Positions 7,820 to 16,396 of a DNA stretch of 34,119 bases are shown here, in pieces (position 1 is the stretch's first letter; every line of letters starts with the position of its first letter). The translations under genes and the position numbers were made by a program. This DNA comes from a virus, in the IMG/VR virus record IMGVR_UViG_3300007363_000059, positions 1 to 34,119 of that record. One strand, 5' to 3'. The notes beneath the pieces are model-generated. The model had not been told where the DNA came from. It made no database searches and saw only the letters and a list, made by a program, of their open reading frames with translations.

Positions 7820-10366
7820 TCAACCAAAGAACCCAACTAAACTATTTTGTTTTCTAACCGACCATCCAATATGTTCAGTTACATTTTTAATTGGAGCTAG
7901 AAATACTTTATCAAACATTAAATTATAATCAATATATTCTAGTAACATAAATTCATCCGGCAATTTATCAACAAATGCTATAACATTTTCATGGAATACA
8001 TTTGGCTCTTTTAGATAGATATATTTTATTTTTGTGCCATCTTGTATTTTCGGATATTTGTTGTCAATTGAATATTTTTGTAATTGATGATTGAAGATTA
8101 AACTCCCTCTTACATGAATGGGCGTACCTTTTCTATAGATCGAAATGCTATCAGTATATTCCTTAATTCCATTCACTCCTTTAGGAAATGCGATATCTTC
8201 CGGTGTCATTTCTATAAATTTTTTCTCAAAATGTAAAATATCTTCTTGTAATTCTACTTCTGTACCATATAATAAAATTTTAACAATGCTCTTTAATTTA
8301 TCTCGAATAATAGTTGGAGTAGAAGTTTTAATCATTTCCAATCCAACTATTGCCAACTGAGGTTCAGAATATCGAACACCCTCATTATCATATACACTCA
8401 GAATATAATGTTTTTTTCCGGTAAAAATAACATCTGAACATATTTTCTCACGTTTCATATACATTTTATTCTCATATCCACCAATATATCGAAACAATTT
8501 ATCATATGCTTTTTGAATATGTGGTTGAATAATAGTATCACATAATTTATCCAGAAAATTTATTCTATTCTCAACTACTGAATGATCTATACTTGCTCTA
8601 CTAACTACTTGATTTAAAAGCAAAAAACAACTATCAGTATCAGAATACAAACAATAATTCTCGTTTTCCGTTTTTAATAAATGATTCAATAGTTTATCTA
8701 CTTCTTGTTCAACCCACCTAACAGCCAATTGTCCTGATAACGTTATCGCTTCTGCGATTCTGGTATCAAAAAATCTAAAATACGCGCTGCCTAGCGTGCC
8801 AAAACCCGAATTGGATTGAACCTTTTTTGCCAATTGAAGATTATTATATCTGGCAATTTTTCTTTCTAATTCATTTAAAATATCATCAGTTAATGTATTA
8901 TTGATTTTGTGTTTTTCTAATTCTTTCTTGGTATCGAGCATCAATCTCTTATATTTTTTTCGATCAGCACCCATTTTTGCCAATATTTCTGGTAAAAATC
9001 CTTGTTTACCAATTCTAAAAAAATGACCATTAGCTGCCATTACGACATTTTGTAATTTAGAAAAATCGATTTCCTGATTCAATAATTTATCAACTGTTAT
9101 ATTCCGCGATACGATTTCTCGTATCTCTGGTGTATAATTTTCCGGTTCGATAATTGTATCGGGACTCAAATTATATTGCTGAATCAAACTAGGATATAAA
9201 CTCTCAAGATCAAACGAAACAACATTTTTATATTTTCCAACTACGGGGTCTTTAACATATGCCCCCTCAAATTTAACGTCCTTTGTTGAAATTTCCTTGG
9301 CAGGAATTATCACATTATTGGCTAGTAGATGATTATATATAATTGCATCCCACATTCTAGTTTGTGTGAACACATCTTCGAACTGAGATTTAGTATCATA
9401 TGCCAATGTCGCAGCAAGTTCTATTAGCTTTAGCTTATCTTCTAGGTGTTCTATCAACTCACAATCAATAATATTATAATCAATAAATTTCTCAAAATTT
9501 TGAACATATAATTGGTGCAAGGAACTATATTCATCATAATTTAATTTACCAGTACCCAACTCATAATTACAAATTACATCCAATTTATAAGATTCTTGTT
9601 TAACTGGTGAAAATTGTTTATATAAATCAAGATAATCTAATACTGCTATTCCATATATTTTATATATACTATATGCTTTACCGGTCGTTTTTGAAAATTT
9701 TTGAGATTTATTGATAACACCCCAAGGAGATAATTTTTGAACTTCTGTTTCTCCACATATTTTAGATATTCGATTGAATAAATATGCAATATCAAATCCT
9801 TGAATATTCCAACCTGTCATTATATCTGGACAATTTTTATTCCAATAATTCACAAATTTGACACACAAATCATATTCATCTAAACAATTTATATATTTTG
9901 AATTTGTGAATTTAGGTGTATATTCACCACATGCGAATGATATTGAATATTGTTTCAAATACCGTATGGTAATAGCTGTTATCGGATGTTCAGCTTTCTC
10001 GGGATCTGGAAATCCATTGGCACTATACGTTTCAATATCAACAATTGCAATTGATATGTCATCTATATTCCATTCAATTTCATTTTTAAAATTATCTGCA
10101 ATAAAAGCATACTCAAATGATTGATTTCCATATATTGAAAAATTCTCAACATCTTTATACGAGTTAATAAATTCTCTGGTAGATTTAATATTATCAAATT
10201 CAATTTTATCTAAATTTTCACTATGAATAGTTTTATATATCGAATCGATTTCTGATCTGACATATAAACTAGGTTTATATTGAATCTTAGAGTTAAATCT
10301 TTTACCATTCTTTATACCTCTAAGACAGATATTATTCCCAAGAACCGCAACATTTGTATAGTACAC
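7820..10366 (-). CDS. 43: Family B replicative DNA polymerase gp43
   Basis: This 848-residue protein (T4 gp43 is 898) has complete exonuclease and polymerase motifs. They are Exo I D110-I-E112, Exo II NIQGFD at 187-192, Exo III YNIID at 297-301, motif A SFDLESLYPS at 384-393, motif B around KKVQSNSGFGTLGSAYF at 514-530, and motif C YSDTDS at 574-579. The C-terminus S-L-V-G-F-F-G resembles a sliding-clamp-binding tail (T4 ends S-L-F-D-M-F-D-F). The start is GTG at 10366, directly after the TAA of the upstream gene, with AAAGG in the preceding coding sequence as ribosome site. Proofreading and synthesis with gp45/44/62 are expected. Confidence 0.96.
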   Translation of the reverse strand: MYYTNVAVLGNNICLRGIKNGKRFNSKIQYKPSLYVRSEIDSIYKTIHSENLDKIEFDNIKSTREFINSYKDVENFSIYGNQSFEYAFIADNFKNEIEWNIDDISIAIVDIETYSANGFPDPEKAEHPITAITIRYLKQYSISFACGEYTPKFTNSKYINCLDEYDLCVKFVNYWNKNCPDIMTGWNIQGFDIAYLFNRISKICGETEVQKLSPWGVINKSQKFSKTTGKAYSIYKIYGIAVLDYLDLYKQFSPVKQESYKLDVICNYELGTGKLNYDEYSSLHQLYVQNFEKFIDYNIIDCELIEHLEDKLKLIELAATLAYDTKSQFEDVFTQTRMWDAIIYNHLLANNVIIPAKEISTKDVKFEGAYVKDPVVGKYKNVVSFDLESLYPSLIQQYNLSPDTIIEPENYTPEIREIVSRNITVDKLLNQEIDFSKLQNVVMAANGHFFRIGKQGFLPEILAKMGADRKKYKRLMLDTKKELEKHKINNTLTDDILNELERKIARYNNLQLAKKVQSNSGFGTLGSAYFRFFDTRIAEAITLSGQLAVRWVEQEVDKLLNHLLKTENENYCLYSDTDSCFLLLNQVVSRASIDHSVVENRINFLDKLCDTIIQPHIQKAYDKLFRYIGGYENKMYMKREKICSDVIFTGKKHYILSVYDNEGVRYSEPQLAIVGLEMIKTSTPTIIRDKLKSIVKILLYGTEVELQEDILHFEKKFIEMTPEDIAFPKGVNGIKEYTDSISIYRKGTPIHVRGSLIFNHQLQKYSIDNKYPKIQDGTKIKYIYLKEPNVFHENVIAFVDKLPDEFMLLEYIDYNLMFDKVFLAPIKNVTEHIGWSVRKQNSLVGFFG

Positions 10367-10678
10367 TTATCTGCCTTTCCATTTAGGCATTGCAGATGCA
10401 ATTTGAATCTCACTAAACATTTCTCGATATTTTTCTGTGATAGAAGAAATTGGATCACTGATTACAGTAAATTCAGATCGATCAAATTCTATTCCAGTTT
10501 CCCACTGTTCCGAAAATTCTAAAAATGGTACGAATACCAATTGTGAACCTTGCTGAGTTGGTTGTGACATTACAAATAACAATTTAGATAATTTTATCTT
10601 ATTTTCACTCACAAAATTATCATCGACTGTTGCGATAACCGTTTGCAATCCTTTGAACGTTAATAATGCAATCGACAT
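10367..10678 (-). CDS. Small beta-rich protein, possibly Sm-like, upstream of gp43
   Basis: This 103-residue protein begins MSIALLTFKGLQTVIATVDDNF and continues with a proline-containing middle (KLLFVMSQPTQQGSQLVFVPF). The pattern of two strands, a P-rich turn, two strands and a final helix containing Y-R-E-M-F recalls the small Sm/LSm-like proteins found next to replication genes in T4-like marine phages. A second protein of similar type is encoded at 29118-29456. Shine-Dalgarno AGGAG lies 7 nt before ATG. It abuts gp43 (TAA followed by GTG). The fold is inferred. Confidence 0.6.
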   Translation of the reverse strand: MSIALLTFKGLQTVIATVDDNFVSENKIKLSKLLFVMSQPTQQGSQLVFVPFLEFSEQWETGIEFDRSEFTVISDPISSITEKYREMFSEIQIASAMPKWKGR

Positions 10679-10680
10679 GA

Positions 10681-11109
10681 TTATACTCCTAATTTAGTTT
10701 TTAACTCAGCAATTACATCTGAATAATCGAATTGGTTCAATTCATCACCAATCACACAATTATTTAAGAATGGAGATGAATATGCTTCTGGCTTAATAAC
10801 CTTCCCATCTTCGCGTTTCAATACTTTACCAGTAATAGGATCAACTTTACTCATATTAGATCGTATTACCTCTTTCCAAGCATCTTCTGGATTTACTCCC
10901 AGTGAATGTATTGTTCCGATTGTGACTACCAACAAATCAATTAAATCATCTAATTGATCGATCCTATTACCCGACTCACTATCATCCAATAATTCGATAA
11001 ATTCTTCAACTATTAATTTCAAATACAACTTAAATTGTTTTGGATTAAATTCACCAACAGTATTATCAACTGCTAACATAAATTTTGCTTGATCTTCAAA
11101 AACGTTCAT
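10681..11109 (-). CDS. MazG-like / phosphoribosyl-ATP pyrophosphohydrolase-type nucleotide hydrolase
   Basis: This 142-residue all-alpha protein carries the metal-binding pattern of the MazG/PRA-PH superfamily: EEFIEL at 35-40 and DQLDDLIDLL at 51-60, followed by VVTIGTIHSLG. The tail contains W-K-E-V-I-R-S-N-M-S-K and T-G-K-V-L-K-R-E-D-G-K-V, typical of the phage and bacterial subgroup. Such enzymes cut nucleoside triphosphates to monophosphates plus pyrophosphate and may clean or rebalance the dNTP pool, or lower alarmones; the substrate is not known here. It starts with GAGAG close to ATG and sits between a 25-aa membrane ORF and the Sm-like gene. Confidence 0.85.
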   Translation of the reverse strand: MNVFEDQAKFMLAVDNTVGEFNPKQFKLYLKLIVEEFIELLDDSESGNRIDQLDDLIDLLVVTIGTIHSLGVNPEDAWKEVIRSNMSKVDPITGKVLKREDGKVIKPEAYSSPFLNNCVIGDELNQFDYSDVIAELKTKLGV

Positions 11110-11115
11110 ATTCTC

Positions 11116-11193
11116 TCACTTTGTAATTTTAAAAACTAATACCAAGTATAAAACATACCCCAGTATCAATAAAATAATATCTATTATATTCAT
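11116..11193 (-). CDS. 25-residue single-pass membrane microprotein
   Basis: A short frame reads MNIIDIILLILGYVLYLVLV and then F-K-I-T-K, stop TGA at 11116. Residues 3-21 form one uninterrupted hydrophobic helix followed by a positively charged end. A strong Shine-Dalgarno AGGAG sits 5 nt before the ATG at 11193, and the frame fills almost exactly the gap between the MazG-like and cytidylyltransferase genes. No family can be named. Confidence 0.5.
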   Translation of the reverse strand: MNIIDIILLILGYVLYLVLVFKITK

Positions 11194-11200
11194 TATTCTC

Positions 11201-11641
11201 CTATAATTTATATTTTAAACCGCCAACAGATGATGTTCCATAAATCCTATTACGCAATTCAGTTGTTGACCAACTATGTTTTCTTGAATTATAAAATAAT
11301 TCAATATTATTTTCACTACAATATGTTTTGCCGGTAAAATCTTTAATAGTGTATTCATCACCAACAAATCTAATATCAATAGGAAATGCTTTTAGAATAT
11401 CCAGTAAATCATTTTCTGTATGATAAGGAACAATCTCATCAACATATTTTATTGCTTTTAATTGAATAAATCTCTCAACAATAGATTGAATAGGTTTATT
11501 TTTTTCGGGTCTATCAACAGTAGGATCAATCTGTAATCCCACTATCAGTATATCACAATGTTCTTTAGCTTCCTGCAACATCATAATATGTCCAGCGTGA
11601 AGTAAATCAAAAGTAGAGCAAGTGAATCCTATACGTTTCAT
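11201..11641 (-). CDS. Cytidylyltransferase-like nucleotidyltransferase
   Basis: From ATG 11641 this is 146 residues. I chose this start because it forms an ATGA overlap with the dCMP deaminase stop and puts the first strand (M-K-R-I-G-F-T) at the N-terminus; an upstream in-frame Met would add 8 poor residues. The signature is F-D-L-L-H-A-G-H at 11-18 (HxGH of the class I nucleotidyltransferase fold) and W-S-T-T-E-L-R-N-R-I near the C-terminus, matching the ISSTxxR-type motif. Related proteins are glycerol-3-phosphate or ethanolamine-phosphate cytidylyltransferases (CTP + phospho-alcohol to CDP-alcohol + PPi). The phage substrate is unknown; it could feed a glycosylation or lipid pathway. Confidence 0.85.
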   Translation of the reverse strand: MKRIGFTCSTFDLLHAGHIMMLQEAKEHCDILIVGLQIDPTVDRPEKNKPIQSIVERFIQLKAIKYVDEIVPYHTENDLLDILKAFPIDIRFVGDEYTIKDFTGKTYCSENNIELFYNSRKHSWSTTELRNRIYGTSSVGGLKYKL

Positions 11642-12075
11642 AATTTGTAAATCTCCACACCACATTTTTTTAAAAATCTAATTCCATTATCATTACGATA
11701 CTCTTTCTTGTAAATTACTGTTTTGATTCCGGCTCGTTGTATCAATTTCGAGCATTCAAGACATGGGGAATGGGTCAAATACAAATTGGAACCGGATGCA
11801 GAAATTCCATTTTCTGCCAATTTGCCAATGGCATTCATTTCAGCATGAATTGTTTCATTTTTAGTTTCTAACGTACAATTACCTATTTCATCAAAATATT
11901 CATGTTCACAATTATTGTGAAATCCTTTAGGTGTACCATTCCATCCCATGGAAATAATAGTACCGTTTTTCTCAATTAATGCTCCAACTCGCAATCTTCG
12001 CGCATGACTCATTTGAGAGATTCGTTCTGCTATATCTAAGTACAAAGTATGATATTTTAATTCTTTTTCTGTCAT
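11638..12075 (-). CDS. Deoxycytidylate (dCMP) deaminase
   Basis: This 145-residue zinc enzyme has the H-A-E motif (H77, E79; Glu is the proton shuttle) and P-C-x-x-C (P104, C105, C108), the classic cytidine/dCMP deaminase set. It also has the N-terminal R-R-L-R-V-G-A strand and W-N-G-T-P substrate loop. It converts dCMP to dUMP, the substrate for thymidylate synthesis by ThyX at the right end of the window. It is shorter than T4 Cd (193) and closer to ComE-type enzymes. It overlaps the cytidylyltransferase by ATGA. Confidence 0.92.
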   Translation of the reverse strand: MTEKELKYHTLYLDIAERISQMSHARRLRVGALIEKNGTIISMGWNGTPKGFHNNCEHEYFDEIGNCTLETKNETIHAEMNAIGKLAENGISASGSNLYLTHSPCLECSKLIQRAGIKTVIYKKEYRNDNGIRFLKKCGVEIYKL

Positions 12076-12094
12076 TTTTCATATTCCATATTAT

Positions 12095-12283
12095 TCAACG
12101 GATTCTGGCATATGCTTCTAAATTAATTAAAAATGATCGTTGTGGTTGATATTCATTAAATGCTTTAATGAATTTTACACCATTAATAATAACAATGTCA
12201 TCAATACTTCTAGTGTACACAACGTCATTAGTAATTCTATTTCTCAACTGGATTACCCGATTTCTACTTTTTTTATCTGCCAT
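12095..12283 (-). CDS. Small basic hypothetical protein
   Basis: The chosen start ATG 12283 gives 62 residues (M-A-D-K-K-S-R-N), preceded by GGAG with 6-nt spacing; the four extra upstream codons would start at TTG on top of that ribosome site. The protein is a small beta-rich unit (V-I-Q-L-R-N, V-V-Y-T-R-S-I-D-D, V-K-F-I-K-A-F) with a basic tail. Similar short proteins lie between regA and metabolic genes in marine T4-like phages, with no known function. Confidence 0.6.
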   Translation of the reverse strand: MADKKSRNRVIQLRNRITNDVVYTRSIDDIVIINGVKFIKAFNEYQPQRSFLINLEAYARIR

Positions 12284-12329
12284 GATAATCTCCAAGGATC
12301 ATCATATAGTAAATCTCAAATTAATCAGC

Positions 12330-12737
12330 TTATTTTCTAATAAAATGTTTTTTTCCGATAGTATATTTCGGCAATAATTCCCATCGAAATTTCTCTGAAT
12401 GTTTGATAATTTTAATATCAGATATTGGAGCAAGATTACCTTCTATCGATCTAAAATTGAGAATCTTAACCAATTCCCAATCTTGAAGCAATTTGGATAT
12501 AGTATTTCTTCGCGCAATATCGTCATCCGATACATTAGATTCCCTACCATCAAGAATAAACATTTCCTTAAAATGTACTATCCAAAATCTGCCTTGTTTG
12601 TGTAAAATATGTGCAGTTTGAAATAGCTTATAATCTTTAGTAGGAATTCCAATTCGAGTCAGTGTTTCTTGAATCTTCAAAAAACACTCATCATCTGGCA
12701 ATTCTATCTCAACACCAATATTTTTCATTTCAATCAT
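12330..12737 (-). CDS. regA: RegA translational repressor
   Basis: This 135-residue protein matches T4 RegA (122) along its length: I-Q-E-T-L-T-R-I-G-I at 22-31, H-I-L-H-K-Q-G at 43-49, VHFKEMF at 54-60, DGRE at 63-66, LLQDWELV at 83-90 and LLPKYTIG near the C-terminus. RegA binds the start region of many early phage mRNAs and blocks ribosome loading. GGTGG lies 5 nt before ATG 12737. It overlaps the end of gene 62 by 8 nt, the same neighbour order as T4 (45-44-62-regA-43 region), though here small metabolic genes separate it from 43. Confidence 0.93.
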   Translation of the reverse strand: MIEMKNIGVEIELPDDECFLKIQETLTRIGIPTKDYKLFQTAHILHKQGRFWIVHFKEMFILDGRESNVSDDDIARRNTISKLLQDWELVKILNFRSIEGNLAPISDIKIIKHSEKFRWELLPKYTIGKKHFIRK

Positions 12738-13110
12738 TCAATCCACCTTTATCTATTTTTTGTTTTATGAAATCTATTTTACTATCATCCATCAATGGTA
12801 ATATTTCTCTAGCCTGTCTTACTGAACACCCAAAAAAATCTTTCACGAGATCAACAACAACATCATCTATTTGCTTCGACCATTTTATGAATGGTCGTTT
12901 TCTTGGTTTTATTGCATTTAAGTAAAAATCATTTTGCATATTTTTACTTAAATATGATCTACTATTCATCTCATTTGCATAAAAAATACAATCTCGATGA
13001 TATGATAATGTTTTATTTATTATGTATGGAATGAATTCTTTCTCAGTAACATTATCCAATAATTGCTTTTTGTTAAGCATTATTGCATTTGTAAAATCCC
13101 AAACTGTCAT
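12730..13110 (-). CDS. 62: Clamp-loader small subunit gp62
   Basis: This 126-residue protein lies directly downstream of gp44 and upstream of RegA, as in T4. It has F-D/T-N-x-I near the N-terminus, Y-I-I-N-K-T-L-S-Y-H at about 28-37, A-N-E-M-N at 45-49, and R-K-R-P-F-I-K-W near 70-77, all features of the short marine-type gp62. It lacks an ATPase site, as expected; one gp62 plus four gp44 load gp45. Length is below T4 (187) but usual for cyanophage homologues. The assignment rests on position plus these motifs. Confidence 0.85.
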   Translation of the reverse strand: MTVWDFTNAIMLNKKQLLDNVTEKEFIPYIINKTLSYHRDCIFYANEMNSRSYLSKNMQNDFYLNAIKPRKRPFIKWSKQIDDVVVDLVKDFFGCSVRQAREILPLMDDSKIDFIKQKIDKGGLND

Positions 13111-13111
13111 A

Positions 13112-14053
13112 TCATTTATCCAAGAAAGAACACTCTACCATCAATTCCGTACAACATGCCGCAAGATTAATTTCCTGATCTGAGCAAAATGCCGATTTAT
13201 ACATATAATCACCCAGAATCATCACCGCAGCGGGAACGCTATCAGCTTCCATTGTGGCGGATAACTGATCATATATTTGACGATATATATTAGACGCATC
13301 CAACCCATGTATTCCTACCCATTTGCGCATTGCCGTAAAATCTTTACTAGCAATATGTTTGATCAATTCCTTAACGGATTCATCTGTTAAATCTGATAAT
13401 ATTCCAGTATCGATTTTTCCAAACTTAGAATATCTCTGCAACTCATTCAACACTCGACGATAATCGGGAAAATATTTTTTAATAATTTCCACTATGACTT
13501 TAGCATCATACTCAATCGATTCTATTTTAAGTATATGTTTTACTCGATCAAAGAATAGTGCTGCCATTTCTGGTTTCTCATTTGCTTTAAGAGAAAAATC
13601 AATGACTGCACATCTTGAATGCAATGGTTCAATAATCTTTGAAGGATAATTACATGTAAAAATAAAAGTACAATTATGAGAAAACTCTTCAGTGGCATGT
13701 CGCAAAATCGCTTGAGCATTCAAGGACATGTATTCCATCTCATCTATTATAATAACTTTTTTACCACCTTTCAATGACATAGAACTTGCATAATTAGTTA
13801 TTTTATTTCTTACAGTATCAACACCATTCTCATCTGAACCATTAATTATCAGATAATCCAATCCTATTTCTTCGCATATCGCTCTTGCGGTGGTTGTTTT
13901 GCCCATTCCACTACCGGAATATAATAGTAGATTCGGAACTTGCCTATCATTAACATATGATTGAAACAAATCCTTTAATCGTTTTGGTAGAATACATTCA
14001 GAAACAGTTTTGGGTCTATATTTCTGAGAAAATAGAAATTCTTCATTATTCAT
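13112..14053 (-). CDS. 44: Clamp-loader ATPase subunit gp44
   Basis: This is a 313-residue AAA+ protein (T4 gp44 is 319). It opens with E-F-L-F-S-Q-K-Y-R-P-K-T. Walker A is SGSGMGKTT at 46-54, Walker B is IIIDEME at 101-107, sensor 1 is F-T-C-N-Y at about 131-135, and the S-R-C arginine-finger motif lies near 146-148. It uses ATP to open gp45 and place it at primer ends. Its start overlaps the gene 45 stop by 8 nt (CATGAATAATG), giving translational coupling. Confidence 0.95.
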   Translation of the reverse strand: MNNEEFLFSQKYRPKTVSECILPKRLKDLFQSYVNDRQVPNLLLYSGSGMGKTTTARAICEEIGLDYLIINGSDENGVDTVRNKITNYASSMSLKGGKKVIIIDEMEYMSLNAQAILRHATEEFSHNCTFIFTCNYPSKIIEPLHSRCAVIDFSLKANEKPEMAALFFDRVKHILKIESIEYDAKVIVEIIKKYFPDYRRVLNELQRYSKFGKIDTGILSDLTDESVKELIKHIASKDFTAMRKWVGIHGLDASNIYRQIYDQLSATMEADSVPAAVMILGDYMYKSAFCSDQEINLAACCTELMVECSFLDK

Positions 14054-14732
14054 GTTTGTATTCCGATCCAGATTCCGTACTTAAATAGTATTTCAATATG
14101 ATTGACTTATTATCAAATTTTGCAATTCCTTTGGATGAAATGATTACATCATAATCACCCAATAATACTTTCTGAATCTTCTCGGTTTTGAATATAATAT
14201 TAAAAACTTTGCCATCACTATCACCAATTTCCAACGAATTTGTATGCGCTGAATTATCAACTGTGTTTACTGCATTAATAGTTAATTTTTCGCCATCTGA
14301 TTTGAATGATACTTGTGGGCAATTCAAAACACTTGCTGTCTTTAATATCCAAGCTAAATCATTTTCCGCTAATGAAAAATTCATCTCAGCATCTTTAATG
14401 ATAATATCTTTTTCTGGTGGTCTAACAATCATAGTAGGTTCACAAAATCTATATCTAATTTTACTACGTTTATCATCACTAGAGATAATAATATTATTAT
14501 TTTCAAATTCCAAATTAGGACTAGAATCTTTATGAATAGAAAGAACTGCGAGAAAATTATTCAGATCATATACTCCAAAATCAGTAGGAATAACATCATC
14601 AATTTCAGCATCTACTAGAATATCTTGCTGCGTAGATATTGTTCTAAGTTTGTTTCCTTCTTTGAAATATATTCCTGAATTAATATTCGCAAAATTTTTC
14701 AATAACTGCATTGTTAAATTACTAAATTTCAT
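14046..14732 (-). CDS. 45: Sliding clamp gp45
   Basis: This 228-residue protein has the T4 gp45 length and pattern (M-K-F-S-N-L-T-M-Q-L-L-K-N-F-A-N-I-N at the start and a two-domain beta-rich body). The trimeric ring tethers gp43 and also activates late transcription through gp55. It is directly upstream of 44 and 62. A DnaN-type clamp-like protein is encoded separately at 19447-20022. Confidence 0.93.
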   Translation of the reverse strand: MKFSNLTMQLLKNFANINSGIYFKEGNKLRTISTQQDILVDAEIDDVIPTDFGVYDLNNFLAVLSIHKDSSPNLEFENNNIIISSDDKRSKIRYRFCEPTMIVRPPEKDIIIKDAEMNFSLAENDLAWILKTASVLNCPQVSFKSDGEKLTINAVNTVDNSAHTNSLEIGDSDGKVFNIIFKTEKIQKVLLGDYDVIISSKGIAKFDNKSIILKYYLSTESGSEYKHE

Positions 14733-14750
14733 ACATTTTCCTATTAAAAA

Positions 14751-15761
14751 TTAAACTCCAACAAATTCTACAAATTCAAAATTTTGATCTAATTCATATG
14801 CAACATTAGGTTTTAGACCATTCTCTCCAATATATCCTACTCGTACTTCATGTCTTTTCGCAATATTATTCCACTTAGATAACACAATTGTACCATTTTC
14901 CCCTGCTGAAACTGTATTTGCGTCTCCTGCACACATTACAATTGATCCTTTTCCAGATGCAGATAATCGACAATAATATCCAGATGTCACTACTCTACTA
15001 AAATCCCCCGATGCGGCTAATTGACTATTATTTCCAGATGCAGCTAATTGGCTATTATTTCCAGATGCAGCTAATTGGCTGTTTGTTCCAGATGCAGCTA
15101 ATTGGCTGTTTGTTCCAGATGCAGCTAATTGGCTATAATATCCAGATGCCGCTATTCTACTAAAATCCCCCGATGCAGCTAATTGGCTATTATTTCCAGA
15201 TGCAGCTAATTGGCTATTATTTCCAGATGCAGCTAATTGGCTGTTTGTTCCAGATGCAGCTAATTGACTATTATTTCCAGATGCAGCTAATTGGCTGTTT
15301 GTTCCAGATGCAGCTAATTGGCTATAATATCCAGATGCCGCTAATCGACTATTATATCCAGATGCTGCTAAATGACTATAATCTTCAGTTGATACTAATC
15401 CAGCACAATCATCATCAGATTTCAATTGCTGTACGTTATAGTCAACAAACAGCATCAATGCACCAAGCATATCCCCAGAATACACCAATTTACACTCAGG
15501 AAATTTGACTTTTCCGCCTAGTTCAATACATTGCGACCGATCAACTTCAACTACCTGCCAAATGGCATCAATAGAGCTAGACAATAGAAAAAGATCACCA
15601 AGACCATCCAGCAATCCATGAAGTCCGTTTCCACATTCTTTCGTCGGTTTCCAATCTGGACATTTGACAATCGAGCCAATCTCCGTTGGCCACTGAAAGT
15701 CACCATAACTTGTTCCGTCTGCTTTACACGTTCTTAAAACTAAAGCTTTTTCTTGACTCAT
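14751..15761 (-). CDS. Nonapeptide-repeat (beta-solenoid-like) protein
   Basis: This 336-residue protein has three parts. Residues 1-126 are a domain starting with A-L-V-L-R-T-C-K-A-D-G-T-S-Y-G and containing C-G-N-G-L-H-G-L-L at 43-51. Residues 127-270 are sixteen 9-residue repeats of consensus x-x-S-Q-L-A-A-S-G. A non-repeat end follows. The small-residue, Ser-centred repeat suggests a narrow beta-solenoid. Proteins with this N-domain and similar S-G repeats are found in many phages without a known role. It overlaps the dNMP kinase stop by ATGA. Its place between kinase and clamp genes does not explain it. Confidence 0.8.
   Translation of the reverse strand: MSQEKALVLRTCKADGTSYGDFQWPTEIGSIVKCPDWKPTKECGNGLHGLLDGLGDLFLLSSSIDAIWQVVEVDRSQCIELGGKVKFPECKLVYSGDMLGALMLFVDYNVQQLKSDDDCAGLVSTEDYSHLAASGYNSRLAASGYYSQLAASGTNSQLAASGNNSQLAASGTNSQLAASGNNSQLAASGNNSQLAASGDFSRIAASGYYSQLAASGTNSQLAASGTNSQLAASGNNSQLAASGNNSQLAASGDFSRVVTSGYYCRLSASGKGSIVMCAGDANTVSAGENGTIVLSKWNNIAKRHEVRVGYIGENGLKPNVAYELDQNFEFVEFVGV
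14952..15383 (-). repeat. 27-nt tandem repeat array (about 16 units) inside the solenoid gene
   Basis: The coding DNA consists of near-identical 27-base units in frame, changing mainly in the two codons before Ser (Tyr-Tyr, Thr-Asn, Asn-Asn, Asp-Phe). A larger period is visible: the order YY, TN, NN..., DF appears twice (units 3-9 and 10-15), showing block duplication. Such an array should expand and shrink by recombination. Confidence 0.9.
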
Positions 15762-16396
15762 AATTTAACTCCTTCAATTAATCCAATTCTATTCATACAT
15801 GTTTCTACATATAATCTCAGATCATCTATTCCACGATCATTATGAATTGTTTCAGTATAGCATGGCAATATCCAATCATATTCGCTTTGATGTGAATTAT
15901 ATTTCTTCATGATTTCTTCACGAATACCTTCCACTAATGGCGCAGAATATAATTTATTAAACCAAATTGGATCATCGCCGCGTTTCACTCTAAGAATAAT
16001 ACCACCATAATCTTTTATTGCTAATATCTCATTTCTAAATCTAACATCGGATATTACATTATTTTTAGTTAAATCCAATTCCGAGAACAATGAATGAATC
16101 CAAAAATCTGAGTGAAAATGTACTCTAAATATATTTGTGCCGATATATTGTAATACAAATCTCGGAGTAACATCTCTTTCAAGAATATTACTCCAATACT
16201 CATCTTTCGTTTCTCTAAAAATTCGTGATTCTTCAGTAATCCCTTCGAGCAAATCTCTTGGCCAATTAAATAAAATTGCAACAATGTCTTTGAGTTTTGT
16301 TGCAAATGATGATTGTTGGAAATTATACTCTTCTTTTAGAATATTGGCAACAGTATTTTTACCAGAACCAGCGAATCCAACTAATCCTATTAACAT
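15758..16396 (-). CDS. Deoxynucleoside monophosphate kinase (T4 gp1-like)
   Basis: This 212-residue P-loop kinase has GFAGSGKNT at 7-15, followed by a lid/NMP-binding region (F-A-T-K-L-K-D-I-V), an R-F-V-L-Q-Y-I-G-T segment and V-I-S-D-V-R-F-R-N-E. These match T4 gene 1 dNMP kinase and its marine homologues. It would phosphorylate dNMPs, possibly including modified ones, to diphosphates. It overlaps the upstream small ORF by 7 nt and the downstream repeat gene by ATGA. Confidence 0.88.
   Translation of the reverse strand: MLIGLVGFAGSGKNTVANILKEEYNFQQSSFATKLKDIVAILFNWPRDLLEGITEESRIFRETKDEYWSNILERDVTPRFVLQYIGTNIFRVHFHSDFWIHSLFSELDLTKNNVISDVRFRNEILAIKDYGGIILRVKRGDDPIWFNKLYSAPLVEGIREEIMKKYNSHQSEYDWILPCYTETIHNDRGIDDLRLYVETCMNRIGLIEGVKL

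Noticed and set aside
14952-15383. CRISPR-like or noncoding tandem repeat; plus-strand frame at 15173-15508
   Set aside because: 27-nt units are in frame in a long coding sequence with an N-terminal domain; the plus-strand frame is a shadow of the repeat.
16069-16305. Minus-strand 78-aa frame within the dNMP kinase gene
   Set aside because: Out-of-frame shadow within a clear kinase.
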